Assembly: GCF_000165425.1 (NCBI RefSeq)
Contig: NW_001799610.1
Span: forward strand, 318,684-382,683
Length of the DNA: 64,000 bases
Direction of reading: 5' to 3'
Source of the DNA: Paramecium tetraurelia
Taxonomy: Eukaryota > Ciliophora > Oligohymenophorea > Peniculida > Parameciidae
Both the position numbers and the translations under genes were made by a program. Position 1 is the first letter of the stretch, and every line of letters starts with the position of its first letter. The notes beneath the pieces are model-generated. The model searched no databases. It saw nothing but the letters and a program-made list of their open reading frames with translations, and had not been told where the DNA came from. This document shows positions 12,031-24,285 of this stretch, in pieces.

Positions 12031-12374
12031 TATTTGAAAAATGAAAATAAAGATTTTAATCTAATATAAACATAAATTATTGTATATATAAAATACCAAG
12101 CTAGAGACTATGTAGGGATGTCCATAAACTTAAATACTCGGAGTTATGTTAAGAGTGCAGGACGAGTTCTCAAAAGCGAGCTGCTATTGTATAACATTTA
12201 ATAATAGGCCAGTTTGTAATTATTTTATGCAATAAATTATAATTTGATTACCACATTGCTATTAAAATAAATAGATTCAAAAATTTCTAATCATACCATT
12301 AATAATACTGACCTTTATTTCTCAATTATTTAATGATTAAGTGTATGAGATATCATTAAATAATAATAATATCT
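12031..12374. other. Intergenic region with a less AT-rich island
   Basis: 344 bp between divergent genes. Most is AT-rich, but about 12095-12190 is clearly richer in G and C than its surroundings. It may be promoter DNA for the ribosomal protein gene or a small RNA; I cannot assign it. Confidence 0.4.
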
Positions 12375-12938
12375 ATGTTAGTATCTCCCTCCAGACGATT
12401 AGTCAAGAGAGACACCAAATCTATGAGACCTTCGATGTTTTTGAATGAATTCAACATATCTTCCGTGTCTTAGTTAATAACAGTAAAAAAAGAGGTCAAC
12501 GAGAGTTCAACAAGAAGTGTAGACACCTTTGGATCAGTAACTCAAGGGAATGAGATACCGGACACACTATTTCTACCATTCGTAGAGGAGAAACCTAGAA
12601 TTCGATATATTAAATCAACCTCAAAACCAAAACAGTCTTTGAGCAATAGAAAGGTTGTGCTGCTTCAATCAAACTCTAATTCTCCTCTCACATAATCGGA
12701 AATCCACCTACCACAAATCAATTCTATACCAAATTCTCCAACAAGGTTTTAAATAACAAACCACAAAAGACATTTGTCCAATATTGATGAATAATACAAG
12801 AAAGTAGAATTCAGAAAGTCTATCTAAGTTATTGATTTTGTCAATAACATAATCACTAAGGATGTGATAGATGGAAGCGTTAAACCATTAAAAAAAAAAT
12901 TGCAAAGATAACAAACCAAAATGGTGAAGAAGGAGTGA
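12375..12938 (+). CDS. Basic hypothetical protein
   Basis: Seen: 187-aa frame without introns. Rich in Ser, Lys, Arg and Asn with no long hydrophobic stretch; begins MLVSPSRRLVKRDTKSMRPS and ends in a basic tail (KPLKKKLQRQQTKMVKKE). Probably intrinsically disordered. No motif recognised. The ATG is the first in frame and the stop is a normal TGA. Confidence 0.65.
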
Positions 12939-13289
12939 GGAAATAGTGCGAGCACTATGATTTTTTTATCTCATCTATATTATATTTATTTCTTTTTTTC
13001 TTGATTTAAAGTGACACCAGTTAATCAATTTAATTTCTACATCTCAACATATATTTCAAATTATATATTTTATTTTAAATTGATAAATATTGATCTGATG
13101 TATTTAGGATGATGATTAAGGAATAGTAGTTGAATTATAAATTTAAAGTTAATGTAACTTGATTATACACCTATATAACTATATAATGGATATTATGATT
13201 GAATTTGAGAAAGTAACTTTATTATATATTACAAACTAACTGCGTGATATTGAAATTAATTATTCTTAATATTAATTTCATTAATTTAG
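12939..13289. other. AT-rich intergenic region
   Basis: 351 bp between two rightward genes; likely terminator plus promoter. Contains a T-rich stretch near 12960-13000. No gene seen. Confidence 0.55.
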
Positions 13290-14742
13290 ATGTCTGCATA
13301 AATCTAAGTTTGTTTAGACACGTTGGCTTTTGATTAAATTGAAGAAATAGTTTTGATTAATGGATAGCCTTCAGTCGAGTTAACTGTTTATACACCCTTT
13401 AGTTAATACTGTTTTGAAAGTAACGAATGTGCTTATCTCAAGGCAGCAAACCAATCAAGGAATTCTATGAATATGTATAACATATCCAGAAACATTGTTT
13501 CATGTTGTTAAGCCTTGACAAAGCTTAAATCGATCTCCTACAAAGTGTGAAGGACAAAGCCAAAACAATCATCGCGATTAATTAATTAATTGGTGAGCTA
13601 TTATATAGAAGAGATCTGATTACTAAATAAAAAGTAAATGATTGTGTTATCTAGAGACCATCAACTTATTAGGTTTGAATCAATAAATTTAAGTTTATTC
13701 GCAAATCAAAGCTTTAGTATATCATTTCTTTATACAGATTAGATTCCGAATATAGTCATGGGCTTCAAAATCTCCGATTCTAATCTTACTGTGTCATAGA
13801 TGATAATCGTCAATTAGTTTTTGGTTGTCACTTTGGAGAATCAGAGTTAATTATAAAAGTTTGGCAAAATTTGGAATCTGATTGAACCTGAAATTATGGG
13901 TTAGATGATCGTATTTGTAATTGGAGAAGCAACCCCATTTCATAGAATCTTTGATAAATATTATAGTTTCAAATTATTTTGTGTGGAAAATAGTAATATA
14001 TTTTAATTGATAAATTTAGTCAATGATAGATTGGTTGTAGGCACATGCTAAGGATCATTGATTATATACTAAATAACTGAACATTCTATATAAGAGAAAA
14101 CAACTATTTAAGTCTTGACGTCTCCCATATATAGAATCCATCATTTTAATGAAGAAGTTTATCTTGTCACAGATAGTTAAGTCAAGATTTTGGATAGATA
14201 GAATTTTGATTTGATTGGAGGAGGAAGTCTTAAAAATAGATTGTAAGCAGCTTGGATTTCTTGTTTAAATTTTGATGATAAAGAGAAACTCTTGTTTTTA
14301 GGTAATATTAAATATACATATTTTAGGTACTTCACAAGGTTTCATACTTGTTTATAAAAGGACTGAAAAACTAGAATACTTAAATCAAATCAATTTTAAT
14401 GTCAATACTTCAATCAAATCAATTCAAATTATGGAAAATTATCTTTATCCATGCACTGAAAATGGAGTTGCTATTATATAAATGAAATATATGGATAATC
14501 AATTCTAATATTAAGAGAAAACAGCATTTGCAAGTTAGTTAAAATTAGTTGGGTTCAAAAGAACATAGAGTTCTGTATTTGGATTTACTTAATGTGGATT
14601 ATTAGTATAATGGAACCCAGAAAATGGATAAATGAATTAAGCATATAAAGTAGATAAAAATTGTTTATTTGGATTACAAAAATCGAATTCAATATTTATT
14701 GTTACAAGTGAACAAATGATACATATAGTTAATTTTTAATGA
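13290..14742 (+). CDS. WD40/beta-propeller-like protein
   Basis: Seen: 452 aa after four introns (23, 21, 25 and 25 nt), which together give an exact number of codons. The N-terminal 110 residues look helical (KEFYEYVQHIQKHCFMLL; DKAQIDLLQSVKDKAKTI). The rest carries beta-propeller-like blades: LEYLNQINFNVNTSIKSI, then GTSQGFILVYKR, FGFTQCGLLVQWNPENGQ and SIFIVTSEQMIHIVNFQ. Known: such propellers are protein-interaction platforms. No close family is evident. The 25-nt intron near 13787-13811 removes an otherwise forced frame break; the neighbouring alternative would need a 46-nt intron. Confidence 0.7.
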
Positions 14743-14931
14743 AATCAATAAGTTGGGATCTTTATATTATTAATTTATTCATTATTTTTTTTTTTGATAT
14801 TTTCGTCCATTTCAATGTGAGTTTAAGAAGCTTTTAGATGAATTTTAAGAAACTCTATTTTCTTGAAGAAATACATAATTATTTATCTTTCTATTTATTA
14901 TTATAATTACAAGAAACAATACAACATATAA

Positions 14932-16798
14932 TCAAATATGTATCTTTCGCAACTCCACAAATCCAGCTTAATCTTATACAGTTAAGTATTGTTACTTCTC
15001 ATTTCTTTTTTATAACAAAAATAACTAATTGGTGCTTATTTGCATTGCTTCCACAGGGCCATATTTTCCATAGTCTAAAAATTCATTCATAATGAATTCA
15101 ACATATGTTTATTCTTTTCTTGAATCTATGTGATGAGCTTAAGTATCAATATTCATTACTATGACCTTTGTGTTAGGTACTTTATCAAAATATCCTCCAA
15201 CAATAAAAATCTATGTTGGATTTACCTATTATGCAAAACTAAAGCTGGGTAATATAAAGTGAGGTTTTTTAAAATTTATAAGTTGCCATTCATTATTTTT
15301 AAGCTCTTCAACATAATTGAGAGATTTGTTATTGATTTCAACTCCCCCATATTTGAAAATACTTTAATTATTATAACAAACCAAAGTGCATCCTATTCCT
15401 GGCTTCTAGCAATCACTTAATTTGGTCCACTTCTAAGTTTGGATATTGTAACAAAAGGTGTTAGCGGTCAATAGTTAATCACTATACCCAGAACAAATGT
15501 ACAGCAGCTAATTATTCTCTCTAATATATACTAATTTATCTACATATAACATATCCGAAACCCCATCTGTTAGTATTACTTTAAGGAATTGATGTTACTT
15601 CTTTTAAAGCTGGTATCTCGTCATCTAATTCATAAACTAAGTGACAATTCATTCCCCCTATTACAAAAGCTCGAAACTATTAAAATATTATTGTCACAGC
15701 CTATTCCGAAATCTATTATGATTATGACAGATCTAGTAGCTCTAGGAAGTAATTTTTCATTTTAAACAAATTTGATTATAAAATATTTCTGGTCCAAGGA
15801 ATTCCATATGCAATAGATCGAGCTTCAGGTACGTTCAGTATAGAATATTACTTTCGATAATATTCAAAGGTCTCTGAAAATGTTATTTTTAAGTTGTCCT
15901 TTATCAATTTTTGCGGTTCCTAAATTGATAGTGTTTAGCATAGTTCGTATAATTTAATTCTTTTGTGTGGATCTTGTTCCACCATGCTTTCTAAATAGGA
16001 TTTATAGGTGTCTCCATATTTCAATTAGATTTCTTTGATACTTTATTTGATATCTTCAAATTTCCTTAATTAATCTATGTGTCTTAATAAAAAGAGCTAT
16101 ATAAATATTAGTCCCAAAGAATAAACAGCTTGAGAGTAGATGTGAGTAATATTTTTATAATCCTTTACTTATTCAGGTGCCTGATATAGTAAGCTTTCCT
16201 TCTTTGCTTTTTCTAAGGAATGTTAGGTTAATAATATTGGGATGCAATTAAATTTCATACATGTATCTGAACAAATCAAAATGCAAGACATTGTCACAGG
16301 ATTAAAAGTTACTATTTATTGTTATTGCAAGTAATTTATGGATAAGATTATTGCCCTAAAGAATACAACAATGTCTTCTTTCAATAATTATATTTTTTTT
16401 GACTTATTTAATTATAATAGATTACTTATATGTTCTCCAGATATTAATTTAAATTCTATGAATAGGTGTCAAACACTAAAATAAATTTGTATAATTTGTT
16501 TAAATTTTAATCAATCAACATGTCATATGTCTCGTTAATAATAAATAAATACCCATTTTTCTATGCATAATAATCCATCAGAATTAATGAATTCATATTT
16601 GTGTATTTCATCTATGTACTTTAAATGTTCTTTTTCGTTCGAGATTAATCTTTCCAACAGAAACATTTTATTATTTTTCTTTCTATTATAAACTTTTATG
16701 ATTTTCATATTAATGTCTTCATCAATAAGTTCTTCCTATTCTAACCCATCCAATACCCTATCATATGGGGTAAATTTAGAAATTTTCTTCTTTATCAT
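14932..16798 (-). CDS. Pseudokinase-kelch fusion protein
   Basis: Seen: about 590 aa after four short introns (22, 23, 20 or 32, and 23 nt). The kinase-like part (residues about 1-300) keeps a possible beta-3 Lys (MKIIKVYNRKK), hinge LVFDTYSQNLNQYLEN and APE-type motif LYQAPEQ. The catalytic loop, normally HRDxKxxN, reads FNPVTMSC, and the DFG position has no Asp-Phe-Gly. The C-terminal half has kelch-like blades: FVIGGMNCHLVYELDD, LYICSGYSDQLLTANTFCY, CYNNQSIFKYGGVE and IFIVGGYFDKVP. Known: pseudokinases lacking HRD Asp and DFG Asp usually act as scaffolds; kelch propellers bind partners. The splice choice near 15570-15600 is uncertain. Upstream ATGs lie beyond stops, so the start at 16798 is favoured. 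Confidence 0.72.
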
Positions 16799-16994
16799 TA
16801 CTGAAAATAAAATTAGAAATTTTATTATTGCATCATATTATGTAGTTCAAAATCTTGTCCCTCTTCTAATTTCAATTTTTTCTATTGTTTATGAGCTCTT
16901 TTTCACAAAGGAAATTGCAGAGAGGATTTTTATAAGATTCTAAGACCCTATTTAACAGGCTTTAGGGTTTTCATAGATTTGGTGTCATTTTTTG

Positions 16995-17428
16995 ATGCAA
17001 TTGGAATTCGTACATATATATATAATGAGAACCAGATTTAGGTCGATTAAATATCTTCAAGGTACCAATAATTTTAGACAAGAAAAACAATTATTCTTAA
17101 ACAAGTTTATTTTCTTTGTTTTCAAGAAAAATCATCAAAGGGAATTGAGCAAGATGAATTGAGTACTAGATGATATAATTTAGGGGCTTAAAATGCAAAA
17201 TATTTATTAATTTACTATGAGGAAATGATGTATTAAGTTAATAATAGACTTCTGGTTCTACTTTAACTACTTTGGGCTAATTAATTACGTCTATTTAGGA
17301 TGACTCCCTTATATAGAAAGATCAAATTCTTAGATGAATTAGATTCTAATTCGCCAAAAGGTGAATATGTTAATTAAAAATAAAACAACAACGATGAAAT
17401 TATTGGAGGAGGCAACCTCGCTTATTGA
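16995..17428 (+). CDS. Hypothetical protein, possibly truncated
   Basis: Seen: a 126-aa product after introns of 32 nt (17011-17042) and 21 nt (near 17166-17186). It has a helical, partly hydrophobic centre (AKYLLIYYEEMMYQVNNR, LLVLLQLLWANQLRLFRM) and a polar C-terminus with DEIIGGGNLAY before TGA. Coding-like sequence continues in frame after the stop (about 17455-17590), interrupted by further TGAs, so the gene may once have been longer. No family recognised. The start is the first ATG that splices into the long frame. Confidence 0.45.
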
Positions 17429-18499
17429 AAACATACTATTAAAATCATGTTATGAAAATGAAGCGATGAATTCAATATTTCAATTATAAGGTTCTTTGAA
17501 TTAAAAGATGAGGATAAACTTACAGATCAAATAATTATTTAGAAATAAGGAGCAATAAATTAAAGAATTGTGTTAAATTTTTAATTCAATTTATAATTAT
17601 ATTATAAACTTTTTATGCCATTCTTTTTAAACATTTAAATTCTCAAAAAATAGAATTTTTTAAATTCTAAGTTCTTTCCTAAAATCTTAATGCTTCTCAT
17701 TTTTTAAAAAGCTTAGCTGTTATTAAATATATTATAGACATGAAAAGTAAGCATCAATTACTTGTTAGTTTAAAGATAGACCTGAATTAATTAGCAAGCT
17801 TAATTGTGTGAACAGTTTGTTATCCTCCGAAAAAATATGAAAACCAAGTTTATTATTTTATCATGTTTCAAAATATTTCAATAATCAAAAATATCCTTAA
17901 ATTATATCTCTACATTTCTTAAAATTATCAAGAATAATACTGTGACAACTGTTTTAATTTAGGTAAATTTCATTTAGATATGAATTGTTTTCTAATTTTG
18001 TTATTAAACCTCCATTTAAATGATGAATTTATGATGACAATAGACAATTTTGATAAATTCAATAAGAGGATTAAAGAAATAAAAGATTTAGATATAAGTT
18101 ACTGACACTAATAAAGAGCCCTTTTTAGATATTCTTTAATATCTAAGCTGGATTTCAGTTTTGTTTTCTTTTTATTAAATAATTTATAAATTATATCATC
18201 AAATTTCTTTAAGGACCATTATTATAAAATAATTTAAGTTAAGTTTTGCTATATAGATTTTGAGCTGTTTTCAGAATGATATATGGATTAACAATGTCCA
18301 GAATATATATTTCTATTTTTCAATTTATTATGAGTCACATAGTTCTTACATTCACTGACATGATGCTAAATTTCGTTATTTGTCATTCATATTGATTATA
18401 ATTCGCGAATCTCACTCTTTAAAGAATCAAGGTACAAATAAAGCTTTAATAATAAGTCAATAATAAGATAATAACATGAATAGAAAGATTATTTTCAAT
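17429..18499. other. Gene-poor stretch with decayed coding fragments
   Basis: Fragments with coding character but repeated TGA stops occur on the plus strand. One around 17455-17720 begins SDEFNISIIRFFELKDEDK. One around 17970-18105 reads DEFMMTIDNFDKFNKR before TGA. No intact frame or splicing solution was found. Likely a decaying gene downstream of the preceding short protein. Confidence 0.4.
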
Positions 18500-19168
18500 T
18501 CAATTCCCTTTTTGAAACTTTTAATGTAGAAAGTTATTCCACTAATGAAGTTAATCTGTTAGGATTACATGACCACATCTTTTTTTGGTAGCTTTTGACT
18601 TTTTTTCAAAAGGAGAGACACATCTTAGAGGTTTCTAATGATTAAATCTATTATTCTTTAACTAAATCGGAATCATTTCTTCTTCTTCTATTAATGGCTA
18701 TGTATCCCCTAAGCTTTGTAGAAAACTCAAAGGCAATTTCGTAATTTTTTCCATAAAAATTAATAAAATAATTAGTTTCTCTTTAATTGTCAGCAAGCTC
18801 ACTCTTCTAGACTGATACAACATATCATTTTTAATTAGTGAAACGTATTTATGGAACAAATTAGTTAAGATGGAATGTCTAGAAAATATGTGGATATGGT
18901 TATTATAATCGAACTACATCTCATATATATTTACTAGCCAAAATATTACTCAATATAAATTGAAATAAAAAAAAGGAGTGAAATTCATTCATAGAGAGGA
19001 AATGCAAGTTTAACCTAGAAATGACAATGTATTGTTCTTGTATCCGTATTTAAAGGAGGGCGTTTCTTAGAATTGTTGGTAGAAAATGTAGAATTGATTT
19101 ATACGACTTTTGGTGTTAAAAATTTAATATGAAAATTTCTGGCAAATATTTCTATAATCCGAGCTCAT
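18500..19168 (-). pseudogene. Probable pseudogene with two in-frame TGA codons
   Basis: Seen: reading leftward from ATG at 19168, one frame stays coding-like to TGA at 18500-18502 but is cut by TGA at 18989-18991 and 18950-18952. No GT...AG intron of normal size removes these. Segments before and after look genuine: MSSDYRNICQKFSYQIFN, HIFSRHSILTNLFHKYVSL and KPLRCVSPFEKKSKATKK. A 21-nt intron near the centre is possible and keeps frame. No family recognised. A 66-nt intron would remove both stops in frame, but that is about twice the usual size here. Could also be two small genes. Confidence 0.45.
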
Positions 19169-19714
19169 TTTCTTTAATCGATTAGAAAGTTTTAAGTTTT
19201 TTAATTAAACATAAACAGTTAATATTATCAACAGTCATTAGTAATGGTGATTGATTTCACAAGGTCATTCCAATTCCATGATGTACCTGATCAGGATGTT
19301 AGAATTTGTGGTGTAGATAATTATTCCATGAAATAAGTTCGTCAGTTATAACTTAAATGCTCTTTTTTTCTTCTTTATATTTTATTTTTTGAGATTTCAA
19401 GGTGCAATGTGGTGATTAAAATAGAGTTTTTTTGGAGAATCATATTATTAATCATCTCCGTTGATGGGACTAGTATCACCATTCAAAATTAGTTAAGTAA
19501 TTGGATGATATTGGATAGTTTGCATAAGAGGGTTATTTAAATAGTGTTGTATTTTTTATATTAATTTAAATTACTGTTGAATGAATAAGACATGTTCGAT
19601 TAAAAATGTTAAAGATTTGAACCAAATTTATGGGAATGATATTTTATTTTAAATTTAATACGCACCATAATTATTTCTAGAATAAAGTGAAGTTAATTAA
19701 ACAAATAATATAAA
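19169..19714. other. Intergenic or decayed region
   Basis: 546 bp. On the plus strand around 19242-19350 a short coding-like run (VIDFTRSFQFHDVPDQDV) appears without an ATG or clear ends. No other gene seen; possibly a remnant. Confidence 0.35.
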
Positions 19715-20809
19715 TCAAAATATCAATATAGTTTTTAAGAAGAATTTATGTTCTAGAATTTGTTTACAATTAATTCTACGATGATGATCTATTTGAAACA
19801 TCAAATTAAGAAGATCAAGAAGATCCTGATCTTCTATAATTTGATGTAATTATTTGTAATTCTAGACTTTTGGAAGAGAGTTGAATCTGGATTTAAATTT
19901 GGAACGTTGTTTCATGTACGAGGGAATGGGTCCAAAGATAGATTGTATGATAGCCAGATGCATTAAATCGTTATTGCCTACTTTAATAAAAACTCTTCCT
20001 ATATTGAGGTTTGTTTTTTGTATATACCAGTGTATAATTCTACTATGAGGCAAGCTAGACTCCAGATGTCACTTGAAGGGTGTCCCAGGTGTCGCATCGC
20101 ATGATGACTTCAGGTGCTCTGTATTACCTAGTATTGATGACGGTACTGTGATGTTCATTGGCTTGAGTGGCACCTCCCATGTCTATTAGTTTAACTAAAT
20201 TTCTTAGTCATTTAATTGATCTGGGTACTTTTGTTGATTGGCAAAAACAACGTTTTCGGGCTTAAGATCGGTGTGTGTGATTCCGAGGGAATGCATAAAC
20301 ATTAGTGAGGTAGTAACTTATTTAAAGATTGATTGGATTTCCTTAATGTTGAGTGTATGTGATTGGATGTAATCATGGAGATTGATGTCAAGCTGTTTAA
20401 ATTGTTGAATATGCTACCCTTTCAAGTAAAATACAATGATAGTCCTACCAAGTGAAGTAATCATAGAATTTGACGATACCCGCCTCACCGAAGGGGTCAA
20501 GTAACTAGATTTTTCTTAAGACATCCACTTCTGTATGATCAGTTTCGCTCAAGATCTGAATATTAATCTAATAACTTTCACAGCATATGGGTTTCCCTGT
20601 TGGTCAATCACTTCTAAAACCATTCCGAATGTGCCCGAACATAAATATTTCGTTATCACATATTTGTCTATTTTGTCTCCGATCTCATAATGGAAGTGGC
20701 ATCCACTGCTGGAAGAACTTCCTGATGAGCTACTGCTACTTGATGAACTAGAAGAAGAAGAGCTGCTGCTACTCCCACTGCTACTACTATCGGTAGTTGA
20801 TCTAGCCAT
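19715..20809 (-). CDS. LAMMER (CLK/Doa) dual-specificity kinase with a frame break
   Basis: Seen: introns of 20, 25, 26 and 29 nt. Order: N-terminal poly-Ser tract (about 30 Ser with a few Gly); GTFGMVLEV glycine loop; AVK Lys; THTDLKPEN catalytic loop with Asp; LIDMGGAT in place of DFG; NTRQYRAPEV activation segment; SDIWSLACLIVELYTG; and MHLAIIQSIFGP at the position of the EHLAMMERILGP family hallmark. Known: these nuclear kinases phosphorylate SR splicing factors. One base is missing between TWD and PSSDIW (about 20078-20090): summed exons fall one base short of 332 codons. Either a real frameshift or a sequence error; the rest is well conserved. Confidence 0.8.
20720..20800 (-). repeat. 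Poly-serine coding microsatellite
   Basis: Within the LAMMER kinase N-terminus, a run of mixed AGT, AGC, TCT and TCA codons encodes a nearly pure serine tract. The codon mixture shows it is not simply a trinucleotide slip, which suggests selection for Ser rather than recent expansion. Confidence 0.75.
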
Positions 20810-21055
20810 CAATCTACTTTAAATTGCTTAAATCACTTAAGTTTGGAAGTGTCGCGACTTCTACTCCTGATTTTGTAGTGCATTGTCTACGGCTCTGGTG
20901 TGTACATTCTAATTTATTTTATATTTTTATTAATGATTTAATCAAATCAAATATTTGGTTTAATACCAGACACCGACTATCTGACAGTTGAACCTGAACT
21001 TTTCACAACTGACCTCGTGACTGTACTACTACGTAGTTACAACCTCAAATACACC

Positions 21056-21755
21056 TCATACCCATACCTTCTACTTTTTCAGAGCTTCTAATTCAATTTC
21101 AGCATTCATCAATTTCTCTTGAGTCTCACTATAATCATGATTTATTTCCTAAAATTTCCTCTTCCACACTTCAGCTTCGTTGTTGACTTCCGTTATCCTT
21201 TAAGTAATCACTTCACTGCGAGTCTATTCAATTAAAACTCTCAATCTTTCATTCTCATCCTCTAGTTCATGAACCTAAATTTAAATTCTAGATTTACTCT
21301 TGTATTGTCCATCTCCTTAACTATTTACACCTCCTTCTTCTTCTCTAATTCTGCAATAACAGATTATAAATAGAGCACTTCGTCTCTCCAAGGTGCTTCA
21401 ATTTCTTCTCTTGATACTACTCCCAATCTTACTACTGTTTGTTATGATGGACCACAAGGTGATTAACCACAAGGAGTGCAGCCTTATTAAGTTTAACCGC
21501 ATCCTCCAAGCAGTATAGATTGACCTGGAATCTATTGGGATTGTAATTAGTAATTGGTGCTTAACACTTTGCTTTAGTAAGAATTTAATTTTCCCTTTTT
21601 ATGCCAAAATTGATATCCTTCTGGTCTCGAAGATCTAGTATACTTTGTTGTCTTCAATTAAACAACAGTTATAGTACATATTCTGTTTACGGAAGAGTGA
21701 CTTATTTCCTTTCCTCTACAAATGATTCTGGTCTAAGTGTTGGGAAATAACTCAT
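21056..21755 (-). CDS. Coiled-coil protein with a Cys/Gly/Gln-rich patch
   Basis: Seen: 216 aa after introns of 26 and 23 nt. The N-terminal part (MSYFPTLRPESFVEERKQ...) is followed by a GGCGQTQQGCTPCGQSPCG patch at about residues 80-98. From about residue 110 to the end it is one helix-rich coiled coil (DEVLYLQSVIAELEKKKE; VHELEDENERLRVLIEQ; YSETQEKLMNAEIELEAL). Inferred: cortical or basal-body cytoskeletal protein, by composition only. Its ATG faces that of the ZNF598-like gene with 29 bp between, so they share a tiny bidirectional promoter region. Confidence 0.8.
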
Positions 21756-21784
21756 TTATTAAATATTTATTTCTTTAATTAATT

Positions 21785-24285
21785 ATGGATAAAGTAGAAT
21801 CCGAATGCGTTCTCTGCGTTTAAGAGGCTGAAATCATTGCATTGGGTCATTGTAATCACAAGACCTTCTGCTATTAATGCATGATCAAAATGAGAGTCAT
21901 TAGCAAAATCAAGGCCTGTCCTATTTGCAAACAAATCTTGGATAAAATAATTCTCACAGATAATCTCTAAGCTCAATTTAGTGATTATTCTATAAGCAAC
22001 CTGATGTCCATCAATTATTCCGTAACTAATTACTTTTTAATATTTTCTAGAAAGATTCAAAAGATGTATTCTTCACAGATTCAGCACAAATCAAGGAAAA
22101 AATAGAAGGTTTGAACAGCTTTAAATGTCCATTCCAAGACTGCCAAATGGATTAGTAAATAAGTAACTTCAACCAATTAAAATTACACTTAAAAGTCGAA
22201 CATATGCGTTTCTATTGGTAAGCATATTTTGTATATTTTAATAGTGATGTGTGCATCGAGCAGAAGACATGTTTCTTGGGAGAATAATAATTATATTCAG
22301 ATTACTAAGTTAGACGTCATATGAATAATGGTGATTTGGATGAGGATTCAAATATCATATTTAAACATCCCTTTTGTAAATTTTGTAGAAAACATTTTTA
22401 TGATGAAGATAAATTTAAATAACATTTAAATCTTGCTCACATTAATTGCAGTTTATGTGAAGACATGAAATTCACTTTCTATAAAGATCATGGAAGTTAT
22501 GAAAGACATTTGAAGCTGTCACATTTTTTGTGTGAGGAACCAGAATGTAAACAAATGTTAGTCGTGTTCAAAAATTAATGTGAATTAGATATGCATAAAC
22601 AGAGTCATTGCAATGATCCTAGAATTAAAAAGATGTCCAACCTAAATGTGTAGCAAATAGCAGGATTCTATGAAGATCCTAAATAGAAAAAATAACTCAA
22701 TGATAAAGAAGGAGAAGATTTCACAGATCAATTCATATCACTTGAACAAACTAAATTAAGGGCTGTGACTTAAATTGATCAACACAAAGATGAGAATATT
22801 GATTTTAGAGAATACTTGTATGTGGACTATAATGACGATTAAGACAAACTTAGTGATTAGAGTGAAAAAATGCATTCATAATAAAATATTTTTTTAGAGG
22901 ATTTGCAATTAATTAAGCCATATACACTTCCTCATATGAAGTTCCAATCTTTTATGGCAAAATGCTCATAATTCTTTAAAGGCTAGAAAAATAAAGAAGA
23001 ATCACTAAGAAAATTAATTCAACTATTTGAAACAGATAAAATGAGCGCAGAACATTACGTAAATAGCTTCATTCAAATGTTCGAACCTAAAACAGGATTA
23101 AGATTAATTACATTTTATATGGCTATGAAAGATGTGAAAGATCAATTTTCGAAAATTTTAGATGATGCTTACATAAAGTAGTTAAAAGCATTGCCAAGAA
23201 GAAATAATCCAATCATTATTGTCTGTAAAACATATTCAGAATTATTTATTAAATTATTGGAAGAATTAAACAAAAATTTAATCAAAAGAATTGAAGATGG
23301 AGATTTGGTTTAGTATTAAGATACCATCATGCCCAAAGAAAGAATCTTTTAATTGATTGAGGTTTTGAGACATGTTAAGACATCTGAAATGGGAAAATTC
23401 AAATTTGCTTTGAACTTTGGTCTCAGCACATAAGTGTTAGAACAAATCAAACATAAAATTCTTTTAGATGATATTTCAAAAATTTAATGTAAAAAATTTC
23501 ATTATTTATCAATTAGAACACATATCTGCCATATCAAATCACGATTTAGTTCCATTTTATCTTTATGTAAATTTGAGTATGAAGATTTTAAGAGGAGAAC
23601 AAATTCACAAAGAAAAAAAAGATCTCAATGAATGTGTTTACTATGAATTCTTCCAGAACAATAAAAAACTGTTTAGTTTGATAAAGAAACCAGATAATAG
23701 TGATCTTAACAGACAAAACTTATTATAGAAATAAAATTAGCTGAATAGAAATGGAATTGAAATGAATCCAGCTGATTTTCCTTCATTACGTAATTATTAT
23801 TGTAATTTTCATAGCTAAAGCATAAAAATAGGAATAAAAATTAGAGTAGCAATTTTATGTCAAATAAAATGAACCCCAGCAATAGTAATAATAAGTAAAG
23901 AAATCAAAACAACGACAATAACAGAGCCAAGCAATTGGAAAGTGGTAGAATAGTGGAGCAGCCATTTTTTAAAATCAAGCTGCAATTGAAGATTAATTCC
24001 CCAGTCTGACTTCCAACACTAGTATTAATTGATTAATATATTTTAGCTTAAGCTCCTTCAAAAAATGTTAAATCTAATAACGGACAGTTTTAAGATGATG
24101 ATTTTGTTCCTCTAGCTGATTATAAATCGGCTAAACAAAATGAAGAAAGTGAATGGGATAGTAATCCTATAATACCAGTAATATTAAAATTTATTTATTA
24201 GAAAAAAAATACATAAATGAAAGAGGTTGCCTAAATAAAGAAAAAGAATAAAAATATTGTATAGATTTCAGGAGGTTTTAGATGA
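21785..24285 (+). CDS. ZNF598: ZNF598/Hel2-type RING and C2H2 E3 ubiquitin ligase
   Basis: Seen: about 780-788 aa with introns of 29, 27, 28, 25 and 25 nt, plus an optional in-frame 24-nt one near the end. N-terminal RING: CVLCVQEAEIIALGHCNHK, then CMIKMRV and CPICKQ. Next a series of C2H2-type fingers (CPFQDCQMDQ...HLKVEH; FCKFCRKHFYDE...HLNLAH; CSLCEDMKFTF...HLKLSH). The C-terminus has a helical domain and two F-P-S-L motifs (NPADFPSL, QFPSLTS). Known: ZNF598/Hel2 senses collided ribosomes and ubiquitinates 40S proteins; this domain order and the FPSL motifs are typical. Cytosolic. Complete. Confidence 0.88.

Noticed and set aside
13848..13893. 46-nt intron in the beta-propeller gene
   Set aside because: Too long for this genome; a 25-nt intron upstream restores the same frame.
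16698..16943. Rightward 81-codon open frame
   Set aside because: Antisense to the first exon of the pseudokinase-kelch gene; the leftward frame has the kinase features.
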